In this document: positions 9,542 to 17,454 of the stretch, in pieces
Layout: the number at the start of each line of letters is the position of its first letter
Numbering within the stretch: position 1 is the stretch's first letter
Origin: Paulinella micropora
Lineage: Eukaryota; Cercozoa; Imbricatea; Euglyphida
Direction of reading: 5' to 3'
NCBI GenBank assembly: GCA_009731375.1
Contig: BJOX01000121.1
Coordinates: forward strand, 1-25,932
Length of the DNA stretch: 25,932 nt
The notes under the pieces: generated by a model
What the model was told of the DNA's origin: nothing
Databases searched by the model: none
What the model saw: only the letters and a program-made list of their open reading frames with translations
Made by a program: the position numbers and the translations under genes

Positions 9542-10645
9542 ATGGATGCCCAAAAGCATCCCGAGACAAGGGAAATCCACCTTCATAAGAAGACCATGGC
9601 TTGGCATGACGACCTCCTATGGTATAAAGGGAAAGGGGGCAAGTGGGAAAAGACACCGCCCAAATGGACACTGTGGGTCCCTCCACAGCTTCGCAAGGCA
9701 ATCTTGACCGCTACTCATCGCTCCGCCCTGAACTCTCACCTAGGAAGAGACAAAATGTCATGGTTTATTTCCCGCAAATTCTGGTGGCACGGCATGCAGC
9801 AGGCCATTGGTGACACAGTGGCAACATGCGAGCATTGCAAGCAAACCAAATCCCCGCACCCGAATTCTCACACGGGCCTGTATGGCGAATACAAGCTTAC
9901 AGACGACCTGTTTGAGACCCTACACATAGATTTCGTGGGCCCACTTCCACGCTCAGAACAGCATAACTACCGGTACATCCTGATTTCCATAGACCGATAT
10001 TCGAACTACATGTTCGCGGTCCCGGTCAAGGAGAAGGACGCAACATCGACGTGCGAAGCGTTGATAGATCACGTCTTTCGGTACACGGGAGTACCCAAAA
10101 ACGTATACAGTGATAGAGGCTCGGAGTTCACTAATGAACGCTCGGCACAGCTGTCTACGGCGTGGGGATTCAAGTGGAAATATGTCACTGCTTACTCGCC
10201 AGAGAGTAATGGCAAGATAGAGAGGGTCCATAGGCCGCTCAAGGCCGCTCTCCAACAATATTGCCGGGATAAACAACACATCTGGCACAGGGCACTTCCG
10301 TCCTTCGTGTTCTCCATGAACAACACAGGGTCGAAGGCGTTGGGTGGCAAAACCACCGGCGCCTCCCCAAACTTGCTCGTGTACGGCCGCCACCTACGTA
10401 TTCCGGAAGACATGGTGCTCCCGCACCGCCCGGAAGGCGGATTCCTAGAACACGAAGAGCTCTTTGCTTGTCGCCTACGCGTGATGGCTGAAACACGCCA
10501 TTACGTGGCAAAGGCCAGAGAAGCCGAAGAAGCCAACCACAGAAACCAGAACGCACCTTCCAAGGTCAAGTACGAATCGGGAGAGTACCATGCGGGGGAT
10601 CTCGTATTCCTATACGTCCCGGGTCCCCAACTTGGTCAGTGTTAA
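9542..10645 (+). CDS. pol: Integrase, zinc-binding and catalytic domains
   Basis: Inserts the cDNA into host DNA. The H2C2 zinc domain is visible: His at 9716 and 9737 (HRSALNSHLG) and Cys at 9827 and 9836 (CEHC). The catalytic triad is complete: Asp 9929 (HIDFVGPLP), Asp 10112 (YSDRGSEFTN) and Glu 10220 (SPESNGKIERVHRPL), giving the D-35-E spacing. ATG 9542 is only a convenient start; the frame is open to about 9488 and the segment belongs to Pol. The frame ends at TAA 10643, and the downstream part is in frame 3. A one-base change near 10616-10625, in a run of G and C, would join them. Confidence 0.95.
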   Translation: MDAQKHPETREIHLHKKTMAWHDDLLWYKGKGGKWEKTPPKWTLWVPPQLRKAILTATHRSALNSHLGRDKMSWFISRKFWWHGMQQAIGDTVATCEHCKQTKSPHPNSHTGLYGEYKLTDDLFETLHIDFVGPLPRSEQHNYRYILISIDRYSNYMFAVPVKEKDATSTCEALIDHVFRYTGVPKNVYSDRGSEFTNERSAQLSTAWGFKWKYVTAYSPESNGKIERVHRPLKAALQQYCRDKQHIWHRALPSFVFSMNNTGSKALGGKTTGASPNLLVYGRHLRIPEDMVLPHRPEGGFLEHEELFACRLRVMAETRHYVAKAREAEEANHRNQNAPSKVKYESGEYHAGDLVFLYVPGPQLGQC

Positions 10646-11573
10646 GCTCTTCCCAATGTGGCAGGGACCCTACACCGTCCTGGAACAAGTAGGAGCTCTG
10701 ACCTACCGCATCCAGGGTAAAGGCAAGACACTGGTGGTTCATGTCCGACGCTTAATGCGCTTTAACCCCATGCTCGACCGAAACGAGACCATGGCGGATG
10801 CTATCCAAAAGCTGAACGTAAGCTTGCGTGCCCCGCCCAAGCGCCGTGATAGGACGGCCGAGGCGAAGGGTAATCCCGATCAGCCGATCCCGGCTGCGGA
10901 GAATAACGCGGCTACGGCACCCAGCCAGGAGGAAATGGACGTCGACCAAGACGACGGATCCTCTCCGGCAGTTATAGCTCCGCGGCCGGACATACATCCG
11001 CAGACCGAACAGGAGGAAAAGGCAGCTGTTGTCCCTCAGCGCCCGCCGAGCGAGTCCAAGCTCAAGAAAGGCGAGGACGCTAAGACCATCCATTGGCACG
11101 TGGGGAAAATATACCTACTTCGCCCACCGGAGGCCCACGTAGGCGACGATTGCCTAAACGACTTCTTCCTAATGAAAGTCCGGGAATGGGAACCGAAGGT
11201 CCGCGCCACACGGGTACACAAAGTAACCAAGGCCGAACCGCCCATCCTCCAGTTTTATCGGTCACACCAAGACCTTGACGATCCTGAGTCCCGAATATTC
11301 TATCCAGTATATAGAGACGGGAAGAACGTCGAAACGTTCTGGAAGGGCATTACCGATAAATCGCCTGGATACAAACCCTGGCAGATACAGGGGTGGCCGC
11401 GCATGGTGATAGATTACCCGTTCGACCTCCAACACGGCCGAATCCCAATCAGGGTATGGGACGAGATAGCCGCGGAAGGCATCTCCACCGATCTCATAGG
11501 GGCACCAGCACCGGGTAAATACAAACCTGGTAGGCTTGGCCAAGCGGCTAAATCCAAACAGGGTCGAAAGTAG
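10590..11573 (+). CDS. pol: Integrase C-terminus (GPY/F) with a novel extension
   Basis: True coding in this frame starts at about 10620. LFPMWQGPYTVLEQVGALTY is the GPY/F module of Ty3/Gypsy integrases, followed by VVHVRRLMRFNPM. A charged linker (about 10800-11080) then leads to a folded-looking domain of about 165 residues: HWHVGKIYLLRPPEAHVGDD, FFLMKVREWEPKVRA, FYPVYRDGKNVETFW, RMVIDYPFDLQHGRIPIRVW. It ends in a basic tail, GRLGQAAKSKQGRK, and TAG. No chromodomain is evident. The extension may be a chromatin-binding domain used for target choice, but I do not recognise the family. Confidence 0.85.
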   Translation: MRGISYSYTSRVPNLVSVKLFPMWQGPYTVLEQVGALTYRIQGKGKTLVVHVRRLMRFNPMLDRNETMADAIQKLNVSLRAPPKRRDRTAEAKGNPDQPIPAAENNAATAPSQEEMDVDQDDGSSPAVIAPRPDIHPQTEQEEKAAVVPQRPPSESKLKKGEDAKTIHWHVGKIYLLRPPEAHVGDDCLNDFFLMKVREWEPKVRATRVHKVTKAEPPILQFYRSHQDLDDPESRIFYPVYRDGKNVETFWKGITDKSPGYKPWQIQGWPRMVIDYPFDLQHGRIPIRVWDEIAAEGISTDLIGAPAPGKYKPGRLGQAAKSKQGRK

Positions 11574-11962
11574 TCGAGGTGATGATCGATGAAATGCATA
11601 CGAATTCGGGTAGTATAGAGGTACCGGGCACAACCGCACCACGCGGAAACCTAGCCACTCCTACACTAGGGACACACCCGCCGATATCTCTATCTTATCT
11701 AAAATACTACCTAGGTCTGCTCTTCTACGGGAGAGAAGGGATAGGACCTAACTTGATATGACAAACGGGAAAAATGACCCTGCCCCGCCTGCCGTGGGGT
11801 GCGACGGCCCTGAAGGTATCTTGACGGGTCGGTAGTTGGTGTTGCCGCCATGGGTTGGAATAATTTCAGGCTAGCTCAACCTAGCCATTGCACATCACAC
11901 TCACCTCCTCTCGAGTTGTCATTCCGCCTCTCGCGGCTCTGACATGTGTAGGGTGTGATAGA
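11574..11962 (+). other. Gap between pol and the antisense gene
   Basis: No convincing ORF is visible. This stretch would hold the 3' ends of the convergent pol and antisense transcripts. Confidence 0.4.
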
Positions 11963-12430
11963 TTATTCCCCAAAGAATGTCATGTCATTTATGTCAAGCC
12001 CCCTCAATCCTGTTGTTTGGGTGGAAGGTTGAAACATACCACGAGCCATAAGCATATATACTCCATTCATGCACTTAAGTGTCCCTATTCCGAAACNNNN
12101 NNNNNNGAATCGGAGCACACACGCCCTTTGTTGGTCGGACAAGCTAGTCCAACCCATTATGGAACGAGTTAACGCCCACTCTGCCTCGGTTAGCGTTGTA
12201 GGGTCGTTCGGGATAGGGACGTATGATTCCACGTGTGGGAGTGGATTTTCGTGAGCGCGCCAGGTTGGCGGTCCTGGGGGGAACATGCGCTGGGTTCGTG
12301 AACGGGAATTTCCTTTCCCGCCTCTTGTAAGTGAGCGTGTGTTCCGGACAGAGGTGCGGTCCGTTACGCTCTGGTGACGTGTAAATGTCAGAGGGTAAGG
12401 TCCATCTGCGGTTGCAGGCGTACGATCCAT
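11963..12430 (-). CDS. Antisense accessory ORF C (unknown, spans an assembly gap)
   Basis: Overlaps the 3' part of ORF B in another frame. Its credible part is from about 12250 down: HVESYVPIPNDPTTLTEAEW then ALTRSIMGWTSLSDQQR. It is probably the C-terminus of the antisense protein after a frame change. The 10-N gap at 12097-12106 interrupts it. The part after the gap is less convincing. Confidence 0.4.
   Translation of the reverse strand: MDRTPATADGPYPLTFTRHQSVTDRTSVRNTRSLTRGGKGNSRSRTQRMFPPGPPTWRAHENPLPHVESYVPIPNDPTTLTEAEWALTRSIMGWTSLSDQQRACVLRFXXXXFGIGTLKCMNGVYMLMARGMFQPSTQTTGLRGLDINDMTFFGE
12097..12106. other. Assembly gap (10 N)
   Basis: Ten N in the antisense accessory region. The true length is unknown. 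Confidence 0.95.
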
Positions 12431-12908
12431 TGACCGCCACCGAGTTCAGCCCGCAACAGGTCACCATGAGGAGGTTTGCGTCCGTGTCCATGTAGGAACA
12501 GCTCGGGTTGTTGGACCAGACACCTCTCTCATCCATCAGTGGTGGGGGCGGTGTGGGCACTCTCCCTTCAAGTACGACTCCCTTGGCTGGTGACTCCTCA
12601 AATAGGTGAGGGTCCGGGACCCAGTTGACCTGGTTGCCGACCAGCATGTGCCGGTATGGTTCCTTCGTAGGTTGGAAGGGATTGGATCGCAGATTGGTTG
12701 TGTGCCTTAGCGCAGGGCATTCGAGCCGCAGGCGGCGCTCCGCGTCCGTGATATCCGGGTATGTAGGGTATATGCGTCGTATTCGGCGCGATGCGGGGTC
12801 AAATGCGTATCGAACGGGCCTAGAGAGCTCTTCGCGTTCAACCGCTATTTGATGAAGGTGCGGATCCACCCCCCGTAGCATATTGTGCTCCGAAATTCGA
12901 TAGGGCAT
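12144..12908 (-). CDS. Antisense accessory ORF B (unknown)
   Basis: Starts ATG-ATG at 12908 within the stop of ORF A and probably continues the same protein in the -1 frame. Sequence such as HQIAVEREELSRPVRYAFDP, DITDAERRLRLECPALR and NQVNWVPDPHLFEESPAKG looks like a real protein. Several Cys residues follow (CCGLNS, ACNRRW, LCPEH). Towards 12250 the coding signal seems to move to ORF C; a G7 run at about 12276 is a likely indel site. No known family is recognised. Confidence 0.55.
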   Translation of the reverse strand: MPYRISEHNMLRGVDPHLHQIAVEREELSRPVRYAFDPASRRIRRIYPTYPDITDAERRLRLECPALRHTTNLRSNPFQPTKEPYRHMLVGNQVNWVPDPHLFEESPAKGVVLEGRVPTPPPPLMDERGVWSNNPSCSYMDTDANLLMVTCCGLNSVAVNGSYACNRRWTLPSDIYTSPERNGPHLCPEHTLTYKRRERKFPFTNPAHVPPRTANLARSRKSTPTRGIIRPYPERPYNANRGRVGVNSFHNGLD

Positions 12909-12910
12909 CA

Positions 12911-13738
12911 TCAATCGGTTGATGTTATCGTAGTTGACCCTATGGGACGGGCTGGAAGAAGGAGCTTTGGGTTTCCCTTCCTTGGTTTCCCATCGAACGA
13001 GTCAGTAAGTGTTCGACCGTACCCATTTGCCCCCGTGACAATATACAGTCGGTCGATCGGGCCGTATACGTACGAGAGGTCGTCAGTTTTGTGGAAGTAT
13101 GCCACAAACTCCTCGTTCCTGCCCCAATGTCGGGGTTCTTCGGGCGGTGGACAGCGGTGGTGCTGATATTCCAAATCGGTTACCGCAGGAACGGGTTTTG
13201 ACTCCTCAACCGGGTTCAACCCGTCGCTGTATTTGTCAGGTACGGTTTTGTCTTGGCTGCCGAATCGTCGCCAATAGTGGCGGCGGGCCTTTATGCGTCG
13301 CTTTGCTCGGTTGCGCGCCAACACATCAGGATCACTATCTTCCCCCGTTTCGTATGCGGTGTCCGATTGGTCGAACTCGTCCGGCATACGCCATGGTTCG
13401 TCGTCTTCCTCTGGTAGGGCGGTTATACCCTCCGGGTCGACATCCTCGTCCGTTGGTGGAGAGGGAGGTGTGTTCGCAGTACTAGCCAGTGCTGCTACTT
13501 CCTTCGAACTCATGCGGGCATACTGGGCCTCGGTAGGCGAAAGATTGTGTGTGTTGCTGGGTGGGCTATTGGACGCGCTTGTGCTCGGGCGGGGTTGGGT
13601 AAGGCCCTCCGGAAAGTCTCCGGCCCCCTCATCTTCCGAGTGCGTTGCTTTGTGTCGTTTGTGTGGTGGGTTGGTGAACCTGGGGCTCTCCGACGTAGGC
13701 AATTGGGACCCAGGCGGTTGTTTGGCCTCCGGCGGCAC
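12911..13738 (-). CDS. Antisense accessory ORF A (275 codons, unknown)
   Basis: Runs opposite to gag-pol between integrase and the 3' LTR. The listed start is GTG 13738, and the frame is open back to 13783. The first half is Pro/Ser/Asp/Glu-rich and probably disordered (PPSPPTDEDVDPEG, PEEDDEPWRMPDEF). A basic patch, RAKRRIKARRHYWRRF, is followed by a folded-looking part, EEFVAYFHKTDDLSYVYGPI. The stop TGA 12911 overlaps the start region of ORF B in the -1 frame. No domain is recognised. Antisense ORFs at this place are known in some plant Gypsy elements; homology to them is not shown here. Confidence 0.6.
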   Translation of the reverse strand: MPPEAKQPPGSQLPTSESPRFTNPPHKRHKATHSEDEGAGDFPEGLTQPRPSTSASNSPPSNTHNLSPTEAQYARMSSKEVAALASTANTPPSPPTDEDVDPEGITALPEEDDEPWRMPDEFDQSDTAYETGEDSDPDVLARNRAKRRIKARRHYWRRFGSQDKTVPDKYSDGLNPVEESKPVPAVTDLEYQHHRCPPPEEPRHWGRNEEFVAYFHKTDDLSYVYGPIDRLYIVTGANGYGRTLTDSFDGKPRKGNPKLLLPARPIGSTTITSTD

Positions 13739-13743
13739 CCCTG

Positions 13744-13890
13744 CTATCGGCTGGCCTTCCTGCCGTTGTTCCGATGCTTCCCCCTATCGACCGCGATGGC
13801 TTGCATGAGCAAATGGACCACCGCGATAACGCACACTGACGCCACGCACGCTAATAGGAACGCTAGATATAGCTCCAGGGCTTTTTCCAT
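13744..13890 (-). CDS. Small membrane peptide, N-terminus of the antisense accessory gene
   Basis: A 48-codon ORF read on the minus strand from ATG 13890 to TAG 13744. It encodes MEKALELYLAFLLACVASVC and then VIAVVHLLMQAIAV, a clear membrane span of about 25 residues with a basic segment after it (DRGKHRNNGRKASR). A one-base change in the G5 run after VDR would join it to the next antisense ORF, whose frame is open from 13783 (GEASEQRQEGQPIAG). I therefore read it as the signal anchor of one larger protein, though a separate small peptide is possible. Its ATG lies about 60 bp from a divergent splice donor on the plus strand. Confidence 0.55.
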   Translation of the reverse strand: MEKALELYLAFLLACVASVCVIAVVHLLMQAIAVDRGKHRNNGRKASR

Positions 13891-13905
13891 GCCTACAGGA
13901 GACAT

Positions 13906-13915
13906 ACTTATAAGT
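13906..13915. promoter_or_regulatory. Possible TATA element of the antisense gene
   Basis: The palindrome ACTTATAAGT lies 16-25 bases before the antisense ATG (13890), inside a short A/T-rich stretch between the head-to-head accessory genes. It could place an RNA start near the ATG, or serve both directions. Evidence is only positional. Confidence 0.25.
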
Positions 13916-13951
13916 TATTTTAGGAATTGTTGAGCCAAGATTTTGAGTAAA

Positions 13952-14024
13952 GTAAGTGTGTTTGTGGATTTGGATGTTTGTCGTCTTTGCACACTTGCTT
14001 ACTTATGTACTTGTAAACGCGCAG
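13952..14024 (+). other. Candidate intron before sense accessory region 1
   Basis: GTAAGTG donor at 13952 and a CGCAG acceptor ending at 14024 enclose 73 bases with a CTTAC branch-like site. Protein-like frame-3 sequence begins directly after the acceptor (PKHLLEPYELRRLRW). Upstream in the matching phase there is a TGA and no ATG. The acceptor may therefore be used from a distant donor, such as GTGAGT at 1963, as in retroviral subgenomic mRNAs. Confidence 0.35.
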
Positions 14025-14972
14025 CCCAAACATCTCTTGGAACCCTATGAGCTCCGAAGGCTCCGATGGCCACAAATGGACATCAATTGCTACTACTACC
14101 TCCTGGAGGAAGCGGATGTACCCCTTCCGGAGGAAGTAAAAGCATACCGGGCCTATCACCTAAGAAAGGGCCACCTCGCCTGATAATGGTCGGGGACGAG
14201 TTACGCCGATTCCTGGAGGCTCTCGGCCTACCCCACGAGGAGTGCAACATAACCGTCTCTCCTCACCTTAAGATATATCCCCATATACATACCTAACCTT
14301 CGCCCTCCTACCTGGGCGGAGTTACTATCGTCCCCGGCCCCCTATGACTCCCGCCCGATTCCAGGGAGCGGCACGGCTGCGGCAAAGACATTACCTCCGT
14401 TTTTGCCAAGAACACATGGCGACATGGCTCATAGCCGTTCGCTATAGTTTGTATCGGAACGGCCATGGGTACCTACCTAATGTCGTGCCCAGTGATGGCG
14501 ATCCAAGACCTACCGACCCTCGACGCCTCCAACCATTGGGCGGAGAGATGGGCCAGACACTTCCGTCACCACGCCCGTCCAGAATGGGATGGCGCGGTAC
14601 AAGACGTGGAGTTCCAATGGCACCAGGCAACAACGCCGTTGGATTATATATATCGATATCACTCTCGACATTGTTACCCCCGATGGGAACAAGTGTACGA
14701 ATATAAACTCGGGGCCNNNNNNNNNNGAATATAAATTCCGGGCCATTATACGACAACTATACCCTGAGTATAAACCACCGCAATGATCTATCCGACCGTT
14801 TGAGCTCTCCGACGACGAACGGAAGATGATTCGGATCCAACTCGATCACGAGCGTGACGATCCTCCCCTCGACCAAATCGAGGAACGTCCTCGCGGCCGC
14901 TCTCCCTCCCAATCCAGCACTGAGGACAATTTCACCCGATATATGGAAGCGGACGAGAATGACGAGTTTTGA
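14025..14972 (+). pseudogene. Sense accessory region 1 (unknown protein, broken frames)
   Basis: Coding-like sequence runs through several frames: frame 3 (PKHLLEPYELRRLRWPQM, LLEEADVPLPEEVKAYRAYH), frame 2 from about 14180 (GDELRRFLEALGLPHEECN) and frame 1 from about 14300 (RQRHYLRFCQEHMATWLIAV). It returns to frame 2 from about 14490 (HWAERWARHFRHHARPEWDG). After the gap, frame 3 reads EYKFRAIIRQLYPEYKPPQ, an in-frame TGA at 14784, then FELSDDERKMIRIQLDHE and an acidic end (EADENDEF, TGA 14970). It is rich in Trp, His, Arg and Tyr. No family is recognised. It could be envelope-like or capsid-related by position only. Confidence 0.45.
14717..14726. other. Assembly gap flanked by the same sequence
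   Basis: The 18 bases before the gap (14699-14716) and after it (14727-14744) are nearly identical, both starting GAATATAAA and ending GGGCC. The gap probably joins two overlapping contig ends, so the true sequence may have only one copy and no gap. Confidence 0.8.
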
Positions 14973-15100
14973 GAGCCTCCAAAAGGGGTTGTATATATCT
15001 CCATAGACACTTCTGACAATAACTTCCAGCTGGCTCGATTCAATTGTATATATCTATACAACAACAAAAAAAAAAAAAAAATCCACCAAGGACACCAAAA

Positions 15101-15768
15101 ATGAAACAAACATCTAGACTGGCAAAGCGCCCGTTCATTCCAACAAATGGACGATCTACGAGCAAGTTCATTATCCACCTAAGCGCTAATGAATCTGCTC
15201 ATAGATCTGGGGATCGCGCTCCGACACCTCTGTCCTATAACAGGGATTCGGGAAGCATACTGAAGATATCTCACCTGTTCTTCCCGTCCGTGGGTCAGAT
15301 TGGGTGAAGTATCTAACGTACGACCAATTCCAGTCTTATGGTCTCCCAGCCAGAGAACCCGACCGATTTGCGGAGTTCACTTGGAGAACACATTCATCCC
15401 AACCTTTCCAATTAGGGCAGATGGGGTGAAGATGTTGCCACACAGTCAAGTCCGAGGCGCGCTGTGAGAGCTTGCACCAGCAGTATACCCGCCAGAGGTT
15501 CTACTGTTGGACCAAATGCATCTCCGTCCTGGCGTTCACTTGGGGAAGACATTCATCCCAACCTTTCCAATTAGGGCAGCTGGGATGAAGGCCTTATCAC
15601 AACCTGACCATGTCTGACCTCCGTCCCACCCAGCGGGAATCCAAAGGAGTGTTGATAAGGGTACGAAGTGAGGTTGAGTCAGCAAAGATGCGACTTTACT
15701 TCAGACCCCAAGCCCGGCCAATTCTGGAAGAGCCAGAACACACGAAGTTACTCCTCACATTTGTATGA
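15101..15768 (+). pseudogene. Sense accessory region 2 (unknown protein, frames 2 then 1)
   Basis: ATG 15101 follows a run of 16 A (15066-15081) and opens frame 2 (MKQTSRLAKRPFIPTNGRST). The coding signal then passes to frame 1 at about 15240. Frame 1 has no stop from 15241 to 15768 except TGA at 15427 and 15586. Frame 1 holds SDWVKYLTYDQFQSYGL, then an 18-codon motif repeated 53 codons apart (FTW..HSSQPFQLGQ.G before each TGA), then MSDLRPTQRESKGVLIRVRS. The end at 15768 is only 11 bases before the polypurine tract. No domain is recognised; a basic N-terminus suggests nucleic-acid or nuclear contact, which is inference. Confidence 0.45.
15375..15592 (+). repeat. Duplicated 59-bp hairpin unit, spacing 159 bp
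   Basis: Copies at about 15375-15433 and 15534-15592 are closely similar. Each carries an inverted repeat: TCATCCCA 15394-15401 with TGGGGTGA 15422-15429 (one mismatch), and TCATCCCA 15553-15560 with TGGGATGA 15581-15588 (perfect). In both, the right arm contains the in-frame TGA. The spacing is a multiple of 3, so the reading frame is kept. Confidence 0.8.
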
Positions 15769-15779
15769 CAAGGGTCATC

Positions 15780-15792
15780 AAGGGGGGGGAAG
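15780..15792 (+). other. Polypurine tract
   Basis: Two A, eight G, then AAG (15780-15792) lies directly before TGTAGAGCG, which starts the 3' LTR. The polypurine tract primes plus-strand DNA synthesis in LTR elements and fixes the LTR left edge. Confidence 0.8.
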
Positions 15793-16410
15793 TGTAGAGC
15801 GAAATTCAAAATTCAAATTTGAGATTTAAACCAAAAAATCAAATTCGAATTTCGCTTATCTTTCCGAAATCCAAATCTTTCGGAGTAACGCCTACAGTTA
15901 CACTTCTTTCCTTCAATCGCCTATCTGATTCCTAGAAGGAAAAGAAGACTTCCATTTCGAGGCCAATTCTCGATAGCCAACATATTCCTTCCGCCCATAT
16001 CTACCTCTCTACTCCTATTCCATGGGGGTTATCGGATAAACTGGGGAGGGAGGATTGTAGGCGCAGATAGGTAAATATGTGCTACTTTAATAATACCGGG
16101 TATTAAGCCGGACATATTACGAAGCTCTTCCCAACAGTAGTCCCATTGTAGACAGGCAGCGATAGTATTACTAAAAAGGTCCGTTACCCTTTTTAGCCCG
16201 GATTATATTATCGTTAGGCCGGACAACGGGAACTGGTTGCTGTTTGCCTTGGTTGTTTTGGCTTCGCTAGTCTCCCACATTTTCCCACCATCTTTGATCC
16301 TTGCTAGTATAAGCTCAAGAAGATTGGGTTATTGGCGAAGTTGTTATTATTTGGTTTAGTAAAAGGATAGGCATCAATAAATATATTCTTTTATAACAGA
16401 ACCGATAAAA
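15793..16410 (+). repeat. 3' LTR (618 bp)
   Basis: Starts TGTAG right after the polypurine tract and ends ATAAAA, where identity with the 5' LTR stops. Bases 16056-16410 match 212-566. The U3 start contains two hairpins: GCGAAATTC 15799-15807 with GAATTTCGC 15847-15855, and TCCGAAA 15863-15869 with TTTCGGA 15878-15884. The TATA-like box is at 16308 and AATAAA at 16376. Confidence 0.85.
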
Positions 16411-17062
16411 AGTCAGAGCTGGCGTCTGCCAGAAGGGCCACTGCGCATCGGTCTGTGTCTCTACCCAAGAGGCACAGCAGAAGGCAAGTTGGCAGCAATA
16501 TACTGTCAATATTGGTTTGGTTTGCTGCGGAGTGTGTGTGCTTTGTTTTGGCAGAACTGGATCCGAAGATGTGTCGTTTGGCGGGATTTGAGTCTTCGGT
16601 GGGAGCTGCTTTTGCATCGTTTGAGTCCTTCCATCGTTGCTGTCACTCGTGCTGTTCCAGAGTCCATGCGTATCTAGGAGCCTTCACTTGGTATGCTCTA
16701 AAAGTAGCAGACTGGCTTGGTATGTCGGTACATTTATAACTTGATTGGAAGAACAGGAACAGGACAAGGCAGTGCCACGAACAGGACATTTACCTGCGCG
16801 GTGTTGTAGCAGTATGTGAAAGACCTTCTCGGGTTAAATCAGTACGCGGCAAGGTACGTGGTTAGACTGGAGGGCATAGATCTTTGGAGAAGCCTGTACT
16901 GAGTGTACCGTCTCAGGGGCGCTTGGGGCCAAGCCTACAAGATCGCGAAGTATGGTGTGTGGGAATTGTGTTCCGCACATGTAAGGTGTTGGAGGGATTA
17001 ACTTTAGTTACCCCCAAGTTTGTTTGCTCTGACGAGAGCATGAGTTTGGAAGACTTTGACAC

Positions 17063-17216
17063 GGGGAGGCACCTGCGGCTGTTGAGCTAGATATGGCGAA
17101 CCCGGACACTTTTCCTTTAGGGATGGGGAGGCACCTGAGGCTGTTGAGCTAGAAATGGAGAACCCAGACACTTTTCCTTTAGTAGGGGGGGGGGGGGGGG
17201 GGGGGGNNNNNNNNNN
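17063..17216 (+). repeat. 62-bp tandem duplication, G22 run and assembly gap
   Basis: Units start at 17063 and 17125 (GGGGAGGCACCTG...) and differ at a few bases. The second copy runs into 22 G (17185-17206) and a 10-N gap (17207-17216), so a longer array may have collapsed here. Confidence 0.75.
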
Positions 17217-17454
17217 AGTATGCAGTATGGTTGGTGGTTGCCTTACGGGGATAGGTGTGAAGTGCAGCAGCAGTGTAAGCTAGCACTGAGACATATATTT
17301 GACTTTTGTTTGTGCATACTTTTCAGACTTGTGTGGGGCATAGTTTGAGCTCCTAGACTTGTGGTGGGGTGGTGTGCTGGCTGACATTGGGCTTTCTTTT
17401 GTCAGTTTTGAGGCAGGACAATTGGAGAGTAGTGTGAGGGCAGGCTGGATACAT

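Larger units (their letters stand above)
1..16410 (+). mobile_element. Ty3/Gypsy LTR retrotransposon, about 16 kb, with accessory ORFs
   Basis: The element copies itself through an RNA intermediate and integrates the cDNA. Two related terminal repeats flank gag, a DTG protease, an RT with YIDD, RNase H, an H2C2/DDE integrase and a GPY/F module. The order PR-RT-RH-INT places it in Ty3/Gypsy. A polypurine tract directly precedes the 3' LTR. The internal part is about 15.2 kb, far longer than a usual Gypsy element, because of a 1.7-kb leader and about 4.2 kb of accessory sequence after integrase. Pol is interrupted by stops and frame changes, so this copy is probably non-autonomous or dead, unless some indels are sequencing errors. 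The left boundary is unclear because the 5' LTR matches the 3' LTR only from 212. No target-site duplication can be identified. Confidence 0.95.

Noticed and set aside
13920-14159. Minus-strand ORF of 79 codons between the accessory genes
   Set aside because: It lies opposite the more protein-like plus-strand frame and covers the presumed promoter region; no motif.
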